A stretch of 64,000 nt of DNA, taken from JBNKWA01 sp050299555 (GTDB lineage Bacteria; Pseudomonadota; Alphaproteobacteria; Rhodobacterales; Rhodobacteraceae). The DNA is taken from positions 1 to 64,000 of the forward strand of contig JBNKWA010000072.1 in assembly GCA_050299555.1 (NCBI GenBank), read 5' to 3'. Positions 9,906 to 17,374 of this stretch are shown one piece after another. Numbering within the stretch: position 1 is the first letter of the stretch; the number at the start of each line of letters is the position of its first letter. The notes under the pieces were generated by a model. That model ran no database searches. It was not told the DNA's origin and saw nothing but the letters and a program-made list of their open reading frames with translations. The position numbers and the translations under genes were made by a program.

Positions 9906-10787
9906 CTAGATCTGGCCCTCGGCCACCCATTTGCGGATCAGTTCCTCGCTGGCCTCGAAATGCATCGAGTCCTCGCGCCCGTAGCCGGCACCCCAATACC
10001 AGCCCTCGGCGTTGAAATGCTCGGCGAGGATGACCAGGCCAAGCTGGGTGCCGCCATCGGCGAAGGGGTCGAGCTCGCCCTCCAGCGTCAGGTCGATGGC
10101 GGTGGCCCAGCTATGGTTCGAGATCGCGGTGGTGGAGCCGCGAATGAACCGCGCGCACAAGGCCCCGGCGGTGCCCAGCTTTTCGTAGATGTCCGGCTCT
10201 TCCGCCTTCAGCCGGTCCATCACCCGCTGCAGCGATTCCAGTGCCGGTCTCAGCATCGTCACCCGGACATTGGCGATCTGGCGCGTCTCCAGCGCCGCCA
10301 GCAGACGCGGATTGGTCATCGGCCGGCAGTCGGTGCCGTAATCCTCGCGGGGGTTGCCCAGAAGCTGCAGCATCATGCTGGGCCGGGGCTGGGTCAGGCC
10401 CTTGTTGAAGCGCTCCTTGGCCAGCTTCATCTGCTCGGTGACGGCGGGCGTCTCGACATAGTCGCCGCCCTCGTCCGCGCCCGTGTCCAGCCCCTCGACC
10501 GGCACCTGCTGGGACGCCGTGACGCCAACCGCCGGAACGGTGGAGCGCAGAAGCGCCACGTCCTCGTTCAGGCGCCGGATCGCGGCATCGGCGGCATCGA
10601 GGTCGGCGCGCAGCCCGTCGCGCTCGGCCTCGGCGGTTGCAAGGTCGCTCTCCAGTCGCGCCAGGCGCAGCTCGGTGCCGCCATCGGCGCCCTGCAGAAG
10701 CGTATTGACCGCGGCGAACACCAGCGCCGCCGCCACCAGCCCGATGGCGATGATGGTGGCACCGATCATGCCGCCGCCCGAGCGCAT
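9906..10787 (-). CDS. Membrane-anchored M15-family peptidoglycan peptidase (VanY/endolysin-like)
   Basis: A 293-residue protein with an N-terminal membrane anchor (about 7–28), a charged coiled-coil-like stretch (about 38–80), and a C-terminal D-Ala-D-Ala carboxypeptidase-like domain. The zinc ligands of M15 enzymes can be placed: SNHSWATAIDL gives His225 and Asp232, and the W-x-W-G-x-G-YG-x5-MHFE segment gives His276. The domain should face the periplasm and cut peptide cross-links of peptidoglycan. It is 2 bp after the PP2C gene and 4 bp before the DotU/TssM chimera, so it belongs to the T6SS operon. It may open the cell wall for the secretion complex, or act as an effector; the anchor favours the former. 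Confidence 0.8.
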   Translation of the reverse strand: MRSGGGMIGATIIAIGLVAAALVFAAVNTLLQGADGGTELRLARLESDLATAEAERDGLRADLDAADAAIRRLNEDVALLRSTVPAVGVTASQQVPVEGLDTGADEGGDYVETPAVTEQMKLAKERFNKGLTQPRPSMMLQLLGNPREDYGTDCRPMTNPRLLAALETRQIANVRVTMLRPALESLQRVMDRLKAEEPDIYEKLGTAGALCARFIRGSTTAISNHSWATAIDLTLEGELDPFADGGTQLGLVILAEHFNAEGWYWGAGYGREDSMHFEASEELIRKWVAEGQI

Positions 10788-10789
10788 GC

Positions 10790-11542
10790 TCAGACCTCGC
10801 CGACGGTGATGACGATGGCCGAGACGTTGTCCGGCGCGCCGTTGTCCAGGGCCGCCTTCAGCAGCCGGGCGCAGGCCTCCTCGGGCGTCGGCGCCTCGGC
10901 CAGGATCGCCTCGGTGGTGCCGTCATAGACCACCTTGGTCAGCCCGTCGCTGCACAGCAGCAGCCGGTCGCCGGCGGTCAGCGGCACATGCACGATCTCG
11001 GCCTCCAGCACGTCGTCGCCGCCTACGGCGCGGGTGACGATATGCGATTCCGGATGGCCCTCGGCCTCCTCCGGGCCGATGGCACCGCTGTCGACCAGGT
11101 CCTGCACCAGGGTGTGGTCGCGGGTCAGAAGCCGCAGCCGGCCACGGCGCAGAAGGTAGGCGCGGCTGTCGCCGGCCCAGGCCACATGCGCCACCGCCCG
11201 GTCGATCACCACCGCCACCACCGTGGCCCCCATGCGGGCCATGCCCGGGTCGGCCTGCCGCGCGATCACCGCCCGGTTGGCGCGGTCCAGGCTGTCGAGC
11301 AGCGCCGCCGCCGGGTCGGGCCCGTCGGGCATCTCGGCCAGGCAGTCCACCACCAGGTCCGAGGCCACGTCGCCATGGCCATGGCCGCCCATGCCGTCGG
11401 CGACCGCCCAGACCACGCCTTCGGGATCGGTCAGGATGGCGTCCTCGTTGCGGGTCCTGACCACGCCGCGGTGGGTCATCCCCGCGCCCCAGGCCACCGG
11501 TGGCTGCGGCGCCAGCGGCACCCTTGTGGTCGGCACCGACAT
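10790..11542 (-). CDS. PP2C-family serine/threonine phosphatase (T6SS-associated)
   Basis: A 250-residue protein phosphatase of the PPM/PP2C family. Metal-binding and catalytic motifs are all visible: RTRNEDAIL near the start, VADGMGGHGHGD, AWAGDSRAYLLR, LLLCSDGLT and DNVSAIVI at the end. In T6SS loci such enzymes (PppA/Stp1 type) reverse threonine phosphorylation that activates the apparatus. The open frame continues upstream for another 219 codons, but that part is antisense to the OmpA gene; the start at MSVPTTRV fits the domain boundary. It is the first gene of the minus-strand operon with the M15 peptidase, chimera and vgrG. Exact start is the least certain part. Confidence 0.9.
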   Translation of the reverse strand: MSVPTTRVPLAPQPPVAWGAGMTHRGVVRTRNEDAILTDPEGVVWAVADGMGGHGHGDVASDLVVDCLAEMPDGPDPAAALLDSLDRANRAVIARQADPGMARMGATVVAVVIDRAVAHVAWAGDSRAYLLRRGRLRLLTRDHTLVQDLVDSGAIGPEEAEGHPESHIVTRAVGGDDVLEAEIVHVPLTAGDRLLLCSDGLTKVVYDGTTEAILAEAPTPEEACARLLKAALDNGAPDNVSAIVITVGEV

Positions 11543-11674
11543 CAAGTCCCGCCGCGGGCCGGAAACCCCGCCGCCGCCATCGGCGCTGCCGTTGCCGGCG
11601 CCGCCGTTGTCGATGCTGCCGCCGGCAAGGCCAGGCGCGGTGTGGGCATTGTCAGACCACCGGAGGGTTATCAA

Positions 11675-11703
11675 TTGAACGCAAAGGCACTGTATCTTAC
11701 GAT
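11675..11703 (+). promoter_or_regulatory. Candidate sigma70-type promoter for the OmpA-family gene
   Basis: TTGAAC at 11675–11680, a 17-bp spacer, and TACGAT at 11698–11703 lie 43 bp upstream of the OmpA gene start in an intergenic stretch clearly richer in A+T than its surroundings. The match to consensus is moderate; no experiment supports it. Confidence 0.35.
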
Positions 11704-11746
11704 GCCTTCGCCTTGAACGGCTTTTTTCCTTCATGAGGGAATGCAG

Positions 11747-12400
11747 ATGACGCCATTCCGGCTTGCCGTACCCGTCGCCATCCTGACTGTCGCCGCCACC
11801 GCGCCCGTCGCCCAGGAGATGAGCGACGACGAGCTCCTGCGCCGGTTCCAGAGCCAGCGTGACGCCTTCACCGAGGCCCAGGCAAGCCCGCTGGGCCAGG
11901 CCCGGGGCCTGCGGCTGATCACCGCCGACGCACCCGAGACCGAGGCGGCGGTGGCCCCGGTGATCTCGGGCGCCGCGCTGGAATCCGCCCAGCAAGAGGG
12001 CGAGACGGTGGTGGCGGTCAGCGAGACGCCGCAAAAGGTCGAGCCGATCGGCGTCTTCGCGGCCGAGATGCAGGTCAACGTGCGGATCGAGTTCGGCTTC
12101 GATTCGGCGGCGCTGTCGGATGACCAGCTGCCCAAGCTGGCGCAGCTCTGCCGGGTGATGCAGTCCAGCGACGTGCACCTGTTCCGCATCCTCGGCCATA
12201 CCGATGCCTCGGGCTCGGACGAGTACAACCAGAAGCTCTCCGAGCTGCGCGCGCAGGAGGTGATGCGCTACTTCCTCAACGATTGCGGCATCGACGCGGC
12301 GCGGCTCGAGGCGGTGGGCCTGGGCGAGCGCTTCCTCAGCAACGCGCAGACCCCCGATGCACCCGAGAACCGGCGGGTCGAGTTCCAGGCCATGAGCTGA
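11747..12400 (+). CDS. OmpA-family periplasmic/outer-membrane protein at the T6SS locus
   Basis: A 217-residue protein with an N-terminal signal peptide (MTPFRLAVPVAILTVAATAP) and a C-terminal OmpA-like domain (RIEFGFDSAALSDDQ, ILGHTDASGSDEYNQKLSE, and RRVEF at the end), expected to bind peptidoglycan. An upstream in-frame ATG at 11741 exists, but the GAGGGA ribosome site at 11735–11740 touches that codon and is ideally spaced for the ATG at 11747, which also gives a cleaner signal peptide. It is transcribed divergently from the PP2C operon and converges on the caspase-like gene. Its place in the T6SS locus suggests a TagL-like anchoring role, but a general envelope function cannot be excluded. 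Confidence 0.85.
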   Translation: MTPFRLAVPVAILTVAATAPVAQEMSDDELLRRFQSQRDAFTEAQASPLGQARGLRLITADAPETEAAVAPVISGAALESAQQEGETVVAVSETPQKVEPIGVFAAEMQVNVRIEFGFDSAALSDDQLPKLAQLCRVMQSSDVHLFRILGHTDASGSDEYNQKLSELRAQEVMRYFLNDCGIDAARLEAVGLGERFLSNAQTPDAPENRRVEFQAMS

Positions 12401-12435
12401 CCCCGCGCGGTATGGCCCTTGCGGCCGACGCGAAA

Positions 12436-12463
12436 ACGCCGCCCGGTGAGGGCGGCGTCTTGC
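12436..12463. terminator. Strong hairpin between convergent genes (bidirectional terminator)
   Basis: A perfect 9-bp stem, ACGCCGCCC at 12436–12444 and GGGCGGCGT at 12450–12458, with loop GGTGA, lies between the 3' ends of the OmpA gene and the caspase-like gene. It is preceded by AAA and followed by a short pyrimidine run (CTTGCTTC), so it could serve both strands. Confidence 0.75.
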
Positions 12464-12488
12464 TTCGGGGTGCCGTCTCCGGTCGGCG

Positions 12489-14876
12489 CTAATTCAGGTC
12501 GATCCGGAAACCCTTGGACTTCCAGTACACATCTGCCAGCCCCACGGCGCGGTCGATGCTGTTGCCCCCCGGCACCGCCGCACCATGATCTGCCAGTACC
12601 TTCTCCATCGCCGCCTCGCTGGCGGGGCCGAACGCACCATCGACGGTCAGCCCGCCGCCGAGATCGTTGACAAGCTGCTGCGCGGCGCCGTCGACCGCCT
12701 TGGCCGGCAGGCTGGCCAGCGTCGCCCGGGCCGAGTCCGCCGCCTCGGAATTGCCAAGCGCCGCCGTCTTGGCCGCCCGCACCGCCGCGTCGATGGGGGT
12801 CATGCCCGGGATGCCAACCTCGGCGATCAGCCGCGCGGCATAATCGCCGCTGCGTCCGTCGCCGCGCTCCAGCCCCAGGTCGAACCACTTCAGCGCATTG
12901 GCATAGGCACCGCTCTCGCCCAGCGCCCCGCTGGCCCAGAGCCGCCCGAGATTGCGCGGCGCCGTCGGATGGCCGCCCTCGGCCGCCTTCTTGAACCACT
13001 CCGCCGCCTGCCCGGGATCCTCGGCCACACCCGCCAGCCCGTCGCGATAGACGAAGCCGAGGTTGTCATAGCCATAGATGTCGCCGCGCTCGGCCGACTC
13101 GCGCCAATAGCGCAGCCCGCGGGCCGGATCGGAATTCGGCGACTCAGGGTCGATGAAATAGGTGCCAAGCTCGTTCATCGCGAAGGTGTGGCCAAGCTCC
13201 AGCGCCCGCGACAACAGGGTGAAGCCCTCCTGCCGCTCGGCCGGAGTGGCGCCATAGCGAAGCAACTGCTTGCCGAGCCCGTGATAGGCGTAAGGGTCGC
13301 CCCGGTCGGCGCCCTCGCGGTAAAGCGCCACCGCCTCGGGCGGGATCGGACCGCCGGACTTGCCCTGGGTGGCCGCGTCCTCGTTGGCGATCAGCAGGCC
13401 CAGCGCGTAAAGCGCCCTTGTATGGCCGAGCTCGCGCGCCTTCTCGAACGAGGCCCGGGCGGCGTCGAAATCCTTCAGCGCCAGTTCGGCGCGGCCAAGC
13501 TGATAGTGGAAGCGCCCCTCATCGGGATAGGCCGCCACCGCCTGCCGGCAGGCGGCCAGCGCCGCATCGGGGTCGATCTCGTTGGGGAACCGCGCCAGCC
13601 CGGCGCCGTCGGGGTCCAGGTGGTCGCCCGCCTCGCGGTCGCACGGATCGGCCTCCAGCGCCAGTTGCACCACACGCTCCTCGCCGGCCACCGCGACGCG
13701 GAAGCTGTCGGTCAGCGCCGGCTGCTGCGCCTGCGCCGCCGGCACCTCGACCATGGCGCTGGTATAGATCAGCCGGTCGACCGCCTGCCCGTTCAGGCCG
13801 CCGCCGGGCGCGCCGGTGCGCCGGTCGTCGTCGCCGATCAGCGTCAGGTGTCCGCCCGACGGCCGGTCGATGATGGTGACGCCCTCGTCGGACCCGATGG
13901 CGTCCTTCAGCGCCGTGCCGATGGCCACCTCGGGTTCCAGCCGCGCCTGCAGCGTCACCGCCTCGCCGACCTGGGGCGCCGGCTCGTCGGTCGGGTCCAC
14001 CACCACCGCCGCCGGGATCAGCACCAGGCCGCGCGACAGCGTCAGGCTTTCGGTCGGCGCCGCCTCGGCCAGCCGCAGCACCTCCTGCGGGCCGCCGAAG
14101 GCCACCGGCTCGATCAGGGTCGAGCTTTCCCACGGCACCTGCTTGCCCTCGGTGCGCTCGAAGACCAGCTTGCGCACCTGTTCCAGCAACTGCGGCACGG
14201 CGGTATCGGGGCCGGCCCGCGCCACCTCGACCAGCGAGCCGGTATAGGGGCTGTTGGGGCCGTCGCCGTCATAGGCCACGGTGCCGGGCGAGGTCGAGAA
14301 GGCCAGAAGCGAGTTGACCGGCGCGGTCAGCGTCGAAAAGCCGTCGCGGGTCTCGCTGAGGCTGCCGGAAAGGTCGGTCATCAGCTTGGTGTTGCCGAAC
14401 GGATTGTCACGGCAACTGTCCAGGATCACCATCTGGATGCGGGCCCGCGCGCCGAGGATATCGACGATGCTGTTCAGCGATATGGTCTCGAACGGCACGT
14501 CATAGGCATCGTCGAGATCGGCATCCGCCGGCACCAGATAGTTGCCGCCGGCGATCTGCAGCCCGTGGCCGGCATAGTAGAAGACCACCTCGCTGTCCTT
14601 GTCGACGTCGCGCAGCACCTGGCGCAGCATCGCCTCGAAGCCGCGCTTGCCAAGGTCGTGGTACTCGAACACCACATACCCCGCGTCGGACAGGAAGTCG
14701 GCCACCAGGCGCGCATCGGCGCCGGTGTTCTTCAGATCGGGCGCCACCACATAGTCGCTGTTGCCGATGACCACGGCATAGCGCTTCAGCGGCCCTGCTG
14801 CGGTTTCGGCCTGTGCGGCAAGCGGCGCCACCGCCAGCATGCCAAGCAGGGCAGCGGCCTTCATCCGGACATCCAT
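12489..14876 (-). CDS. Secreted caspase-like (peptidase C14) protein with Sel1-type repeats
   Basis: A 795-residue protein with a signal peptide (about 1–23), an N-terminal metacaspase/caspase p20 fold, a beta-rich middle, Sel1/TPR-like helical repeats (about 455–720, several AxxxLG-x-AYR-x-GA style units) and a C-terminal segment resembling a peptidoglycan-binding-like fold. The catalytic dyad is visible: His104 in FYYAGHG and Cys155 in ILDSCRDNPF. Such proteins cleave after Arg, Lys or Asp in known families; here the export signal puts it in the periplasm or outside. It abuts the T6SS genes and shares a terminator with the OmpA gene. A role as effector, envelope protease or signalling adaptor is open. 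The start MDVRMKAAALL fits the signal peptide. Confidence 0.87.
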   Translation of the reverse strand: MDVRMKAAALLGMLAVAPLAAQAETAAGPLKRYAVVIGNSDYVVAPDLKNTGADARLVADFLSDAGYVVFEYHDLGKRGFEAMLRQVLRDVDKDSEVVFYYAGHGLQIAGGNYLVPADADLDDAYDVPFETISLNSIVDILGARARIQMVILDSCRDNPFGNTKLMTDLSGSLSETRDGFSTLTAPVNSLLAFSTSPGTVAYDGDGPNSPYTGSLVEVARAGPDTAVPQLLEQVRKLVFERTEGKQVPWESSTLIEPVAFGGPQEVLRLAEAAPTESLTLSRGLVLIPAAVVVDPTDEPAPQVGEAVTLQARLEPEVAIGTALKDAIGSDEGVTIIDRPSGGHLTLIGDDDRRTGAPGGGLNGQAVDRLIYTSAMVEVPAAQAQQPALTDSFRVAVAGEERVVQLALEADPCDREAGDHLDPDGAGLARFPNEIDPDAALAACRQAVAAYPDEGRFHYQLGRAELALKDFDAARASFEKARELGHTRALYALGLLIANEDAATQGKSGGPIPPEAVALYREGADRGDPYAYHGLGKQLLRYGATPAERQEGFTLLSRALELGHTFAMNELGTYFIDPESPNSDPARGLRYWRESAERGDIYGYDNLGFVYRDGLAGVAEDPGQAAEWFKKAAEGGHPTAPRNLGRLWASGALGESGAYANALKWFDLGLERGDGRSGDYAARLIAEVGIPGMTPIDAAVRAAKTAALGNSEAADSARATLASLPAKAVDGAAQQLVNDLGGGLTVDGAFGPASEAAMEKVLADHGAAVPGGNSIDRAVGLADVYWKSKGFRIDLN

Positions 14877-14903
14877 GGCTCAGTCTCCCTCAGAGCGCGC
14901 GGA

Positions 14904-15200
14904 TCAGCCCCAGGAGCCGCCGCCGTCATCGTCGTCATCGTCGAAGATCGGGCGGCGCGGCGTCGGTGCGGGGGCCGGTGCGGGGGCTGGTGCCGCCGGC
15001 GCGGCCGCGCCGGGCGCCTGCTGCGCGGCGGCGCCATCGGGCACGACAACCGGTTCCGCCGGCGCGGGCGGCGGTGGTGGAGGCGCTTGCACGCAGGCGG
15101 TCACCACGGCCGCAGCGGCAAAGCCTGCCGCCAGCGCGATCCGTGCGGCCCGCCTGGCCCTTGCATTGTCCCGGTCTGGTCCTGTTCCCTTCGCAGCCAC
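14904..15200 (-). CDS. Small Pro/Ala-rich putative lipoprotein with Asp-rich tail
   Basis: A 98-residue product with a hydrophobic stretch (about 20–35) ending in VVTAC, a plausible lipobox with Cys at about residue 36. The rest is low-complexity proline and alanine followed by six consecutive aspartates and GGGSWG. It is 27 bp upstream of the caspase-like gene on the same strand and could be co-transcribed with it. Low complexity and strong GC bias make a chance open frame possible, but the start, lipobox and tight spacing argue for a real gene. No function can be assigned. Confidence 0.55.
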   Translation of the reverse strand: MAAKGTGPDRDNARARRAARIALAAGFAAAAVVTACVQAPPPPPPAPAEPVVVPDGAAAQQAPGAAAPAAPAPAPAPAPTPRRPIFDDDDDDGGGSWG

Positions 15201-15470
15201 GCGCCCCTCCCTTCATGCACCCGTATTGATTATGCGAGGCTACCAGACCGTATTCGCGATGGCACCCCATAAGATTGCCGATACTGTGCGTCTTGGCACC
15301 ATTTTCTGCCGCAAGGCATCCGGGGCCGGGCGGCCATGGCCTGCGCCCGGTACCGTCGATTTTCCATTGTCATCCCAGCCAAGCCCCGTAAGGTCGTAAG
15401 ACCAAGAAGTTGGGCGGCACGGGTCGAACGTCGATCCGAAGCGGCCCTACAAAGGGAGGAGAGAGACGAA

Positions 15471-16490
15471 ATGATACCAACGGTTCGTACCCTGGCGCTT
15501 GCCGCAAGCTGCGCCGCCCTGGTCGCAGGCAGCGCCGCAGCGCAGACCCATCTGCGCATCCAGACCCACTACACGCCCGACCAGACCTCAGGAAAGCTGG
15601 CCGGACAGTTCGTCGAGGACATCCAGACGATGTCGAACGGCGAGATCGAGATCGAGATGTTCTACGGCTCGTCGGTCGTGGCGACCGTCGAAACCTTCGA
15701 TGCCGCGGCCAACGGCATTCTCGACTGCGACATGACCGGTGGCGCCTACCAGACCGGCAAGAACCCCGCCTTCCAGTTCGTCGGCGACATCATGGGCGGC
15801 TACGACACGCCCTATCAGCAGCTGAGCTGGCTGTATTACGGCGGCGGGCTGGAAGCGGCGCAGGAGCTTTACAACTCTTTCGGCATGCAGCTTGTGGGCT
15901 GGTGGCTCTATGGCCAGGAATCCATGGTCTCGACCAAGCCGCTGGCCGGCCCCGACGACCTGAAGGACTGGAAGTTCCGCTCGCCCCCGGGCATGGAAAC
16001 CGAGATCTTCGCAAATCTCGGCGCATCGCCCATCGTGATGGACTTCACCGAGGTGTTCACCGCGCTTGAAACCGGCATCATCGACGGCGCCGACTATTCC
16101 GGCCTGGCGAACGACGAATCGATCGGCCTGTTCGAGTTGGCCTCGCATGCGACCTATCCCGGCTTTCACTCGATGCCGTCCGACCACCTGGCCTGCAACA
16201 AGGCGGTGTGGGACGGTCTTCCGGAGAACCATCGCCGGATCATCGAGGTCGCGATGGAGAAGCTGGCGCTGCGCACCGCGCTGACGGCCGAGAAGACGAA
16301 CGCCGAAGCTTCGGCGCGGCTGACCGAGCAGGGCATCACGCTGCACAACTGGTCGGCCGAGGATCGCGCCGCCTACCGTGCGGCCGCGCAGACTGCGTGG
16401 GACGACTGGGCCACCCGCAGCCCCGAGGCCGCGGCGCTGGTCGCCAGCCACAAGGCCTACCTGGCGCAGCTCGGCCTGATCTCCCAGTGA
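15471..16490 (+). CDS. dctP: TRAP transporter substrate-binding protein (DctP family)
   Basis: A periplasmic solute receptor of a tripartite (TRAP) transporter, 339 residues, with a cleaved signal peptide (MIPTVRTLALAASCAALVAG, cut near AAAQT). The DctP fold is indicated by LRIQTHYTPDQTSGK, the central FRSPPGMETEIFANLGASP segment containing the Arg that usually binds the carboxylate of the ligand, and the ALETGIIDGADYS motif. The frame is open further upstream but a strong ribosome site (AAAGGGAGGA at 15451–15460) selects the ATG at 15471. It is the first gene of dctPQM and is followed by dioxygenase and sugar-acid dehydratase genes, so the ligand is probably an organic or sugar acid. Confidence 0.94.
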   Translation: MIPTVRTLALAASCAALVAGSAAAQTHLRIQTHYTPDQTSGKLAGQFVEDIQTMSNGEIEIEMFYGSSVVATVETFDAAANGILDCDMTGGAYQTGKNPAFQFVGDIMGGYDTPYQQLSWLYYGGGLEAAQELYNSFGMQLVGWWLYGQESMVSTKPLAGPDDLKDWKFRSPPGMETEIFANLGASPIVMDFTEVFTALETGIIDGADYSGLANDESIGLFELASHATYPGFHSMPSDHLACNKAVWDGLPENHRRIIEVAMEKLALRTALTAEKTNAEASARLTEQGITLHNWSAEDRAAYRAAAQTAWDDWATRSPEAAALVASHKAYLAQLGLISQ

Positions 16491-16506
16491 TGTGCTGACA
16501 GACAAC

Positions 16507-16528
16507 CGGGCGGCCCCAGGGCCGCCCG
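16507..16528 (+). terminator. Stable hairpin between dctP and dctQ (attenuator or mRNA stabiliser)
   Basis: A perfect 10-bp stem, CGGGCGGCCC at 16507–16516 and GGGCCGCCCG at 16519–16528, separated by CA, sits 16 bp after the dctP stop. There is no U-tract, so it more likely stabilises or partially attenuates the transcript, giving more receptor than permease, as is common for binding-protein operons. Confidence 0.6.
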
Positions 16529-16557
16529 ACGTTGCCTCTGCCCTTTCGGAGACGGCC

Positions 16558-17370
16558 ATGGTCAAGGACGACACCAGCGTCTGGCTGGGCGGCATGCGCG
16601 GGCCCATGCGCCTTGCCGCCACGATCCTCGGCGCGATCACACTGGCACTTGTCGCCTATCTGTGGCTGGGCGCGATGTTCGGCTGGTCCGACGTGGGCAT
16701 GAAGGAGTTCCTCAGTCCGCGCAGCCATCCGATCGTGGCCACGACCATGATCGTCGCCGCCCTGGCGCTGCTGGCCGCCTCCATCTACCTGTCCGACTTT
16801 CGCGGCACCATCGAGACCCGACCGACCGGACCCTTCGACATCGCGTCGCTGGTCTGCGCACGCCTGTCGATGATCGCGATCGTCCTGGTGGTCATCGTGA
16901 TGATGTACGAGGTCGTCTCGCGCTATGTGTTCGAAGATCCGACGCTCTGGGCCAACGAGTTGGCACTCTGGATCGCCGGGTTCCTGTTCCTGCTCGCCGG
17001 GCTCTATGCCATGCAGCAGCGCAGCCACATCCGCATCTACATCGTCTACGACATCATGCCACGCTGGATGCAGAAGACCTCCGACGTGATCTCGGTGCTG
17101 CTGATCTGGACCTTTGCGCTGGCGCTGATCTGGGGCGGCTACAACGAGGCGCGCGACAAGTTCCTGCGCTGGGAGACCTTCGGCACCGCCTGGGATCCGC
17201 CGATCCCCGGCACGCTCAAGTCCGGGATCCTGTTCATCATCCTCTTGGTCTCGATCCAGGCGCTGTCCAACCTGATCGCCGACTGGAACCGGGCACCCGA
17301 GCATCACTCGCCGCTCGACGACATCGACGAGACCGAGATCGAGAACATCAAAGCCACGCTGAAGGATTAG
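16558..17370 (+). CDS. dctQ: TRAP transporter small permease subunit (DctQ family)
   Basis: The four-helix small membrane subunit of the TRAP transporter, here 270 residues and so longer than the usual 160–200 because of an extra pair of N-terminal membrane segments (about 20–40 and 57–75). The DctQ core follows with ARLSMIAIVLVVIVMMYEVVSRYVF, W-ANELALWI and the R-SHIRI motif. The ATG at 16558 (MVKDDTSVW) is preferred over the in-frame start at 16492, which would overlap the hairpin. The extended form is known for TRAP systems of organic and haloacids. It ends 4 bp before dctM. Confidence 0.9.
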   Translation: MVKDDTSVWLGGMRGPMRLAATILGAITLALVAYLWLGAMFGWSDVGMKEFLSPRSHPIVATTMIVAALALLAASIYLSDFRGTIETRPTGPFDIASLVCARLSMIAIVLVVIVMMYEVVSRYVFEDPTLWANELALWIAGFLFLLAGLYAMQQRSHIRIYIVYDIMPRWMQKTSDVISVLLIWTFALALIWGGYNEARDKFLRWETFGTAWDPPIPGTLKSGILFIILLVSIQALSNLIADWNRAPEHHSPLDDIDETEIENIKATLKD

Positions 17371-17374
17371 CTAC

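Noticed and set aside
11543..12199. Upstream extension of the PP2C frame
   Set aside because: The extra 219 codons are antisense to the OmpA gene and have no phosphatase motifs.
12585..15272. Long + strand frame of 895 codons over the caspase-like gene
   Set aside because: Antisense shadow of a clear gene with catalytic motifs; composition is Arg/Gly/Ala-rich as expected from GC bias.
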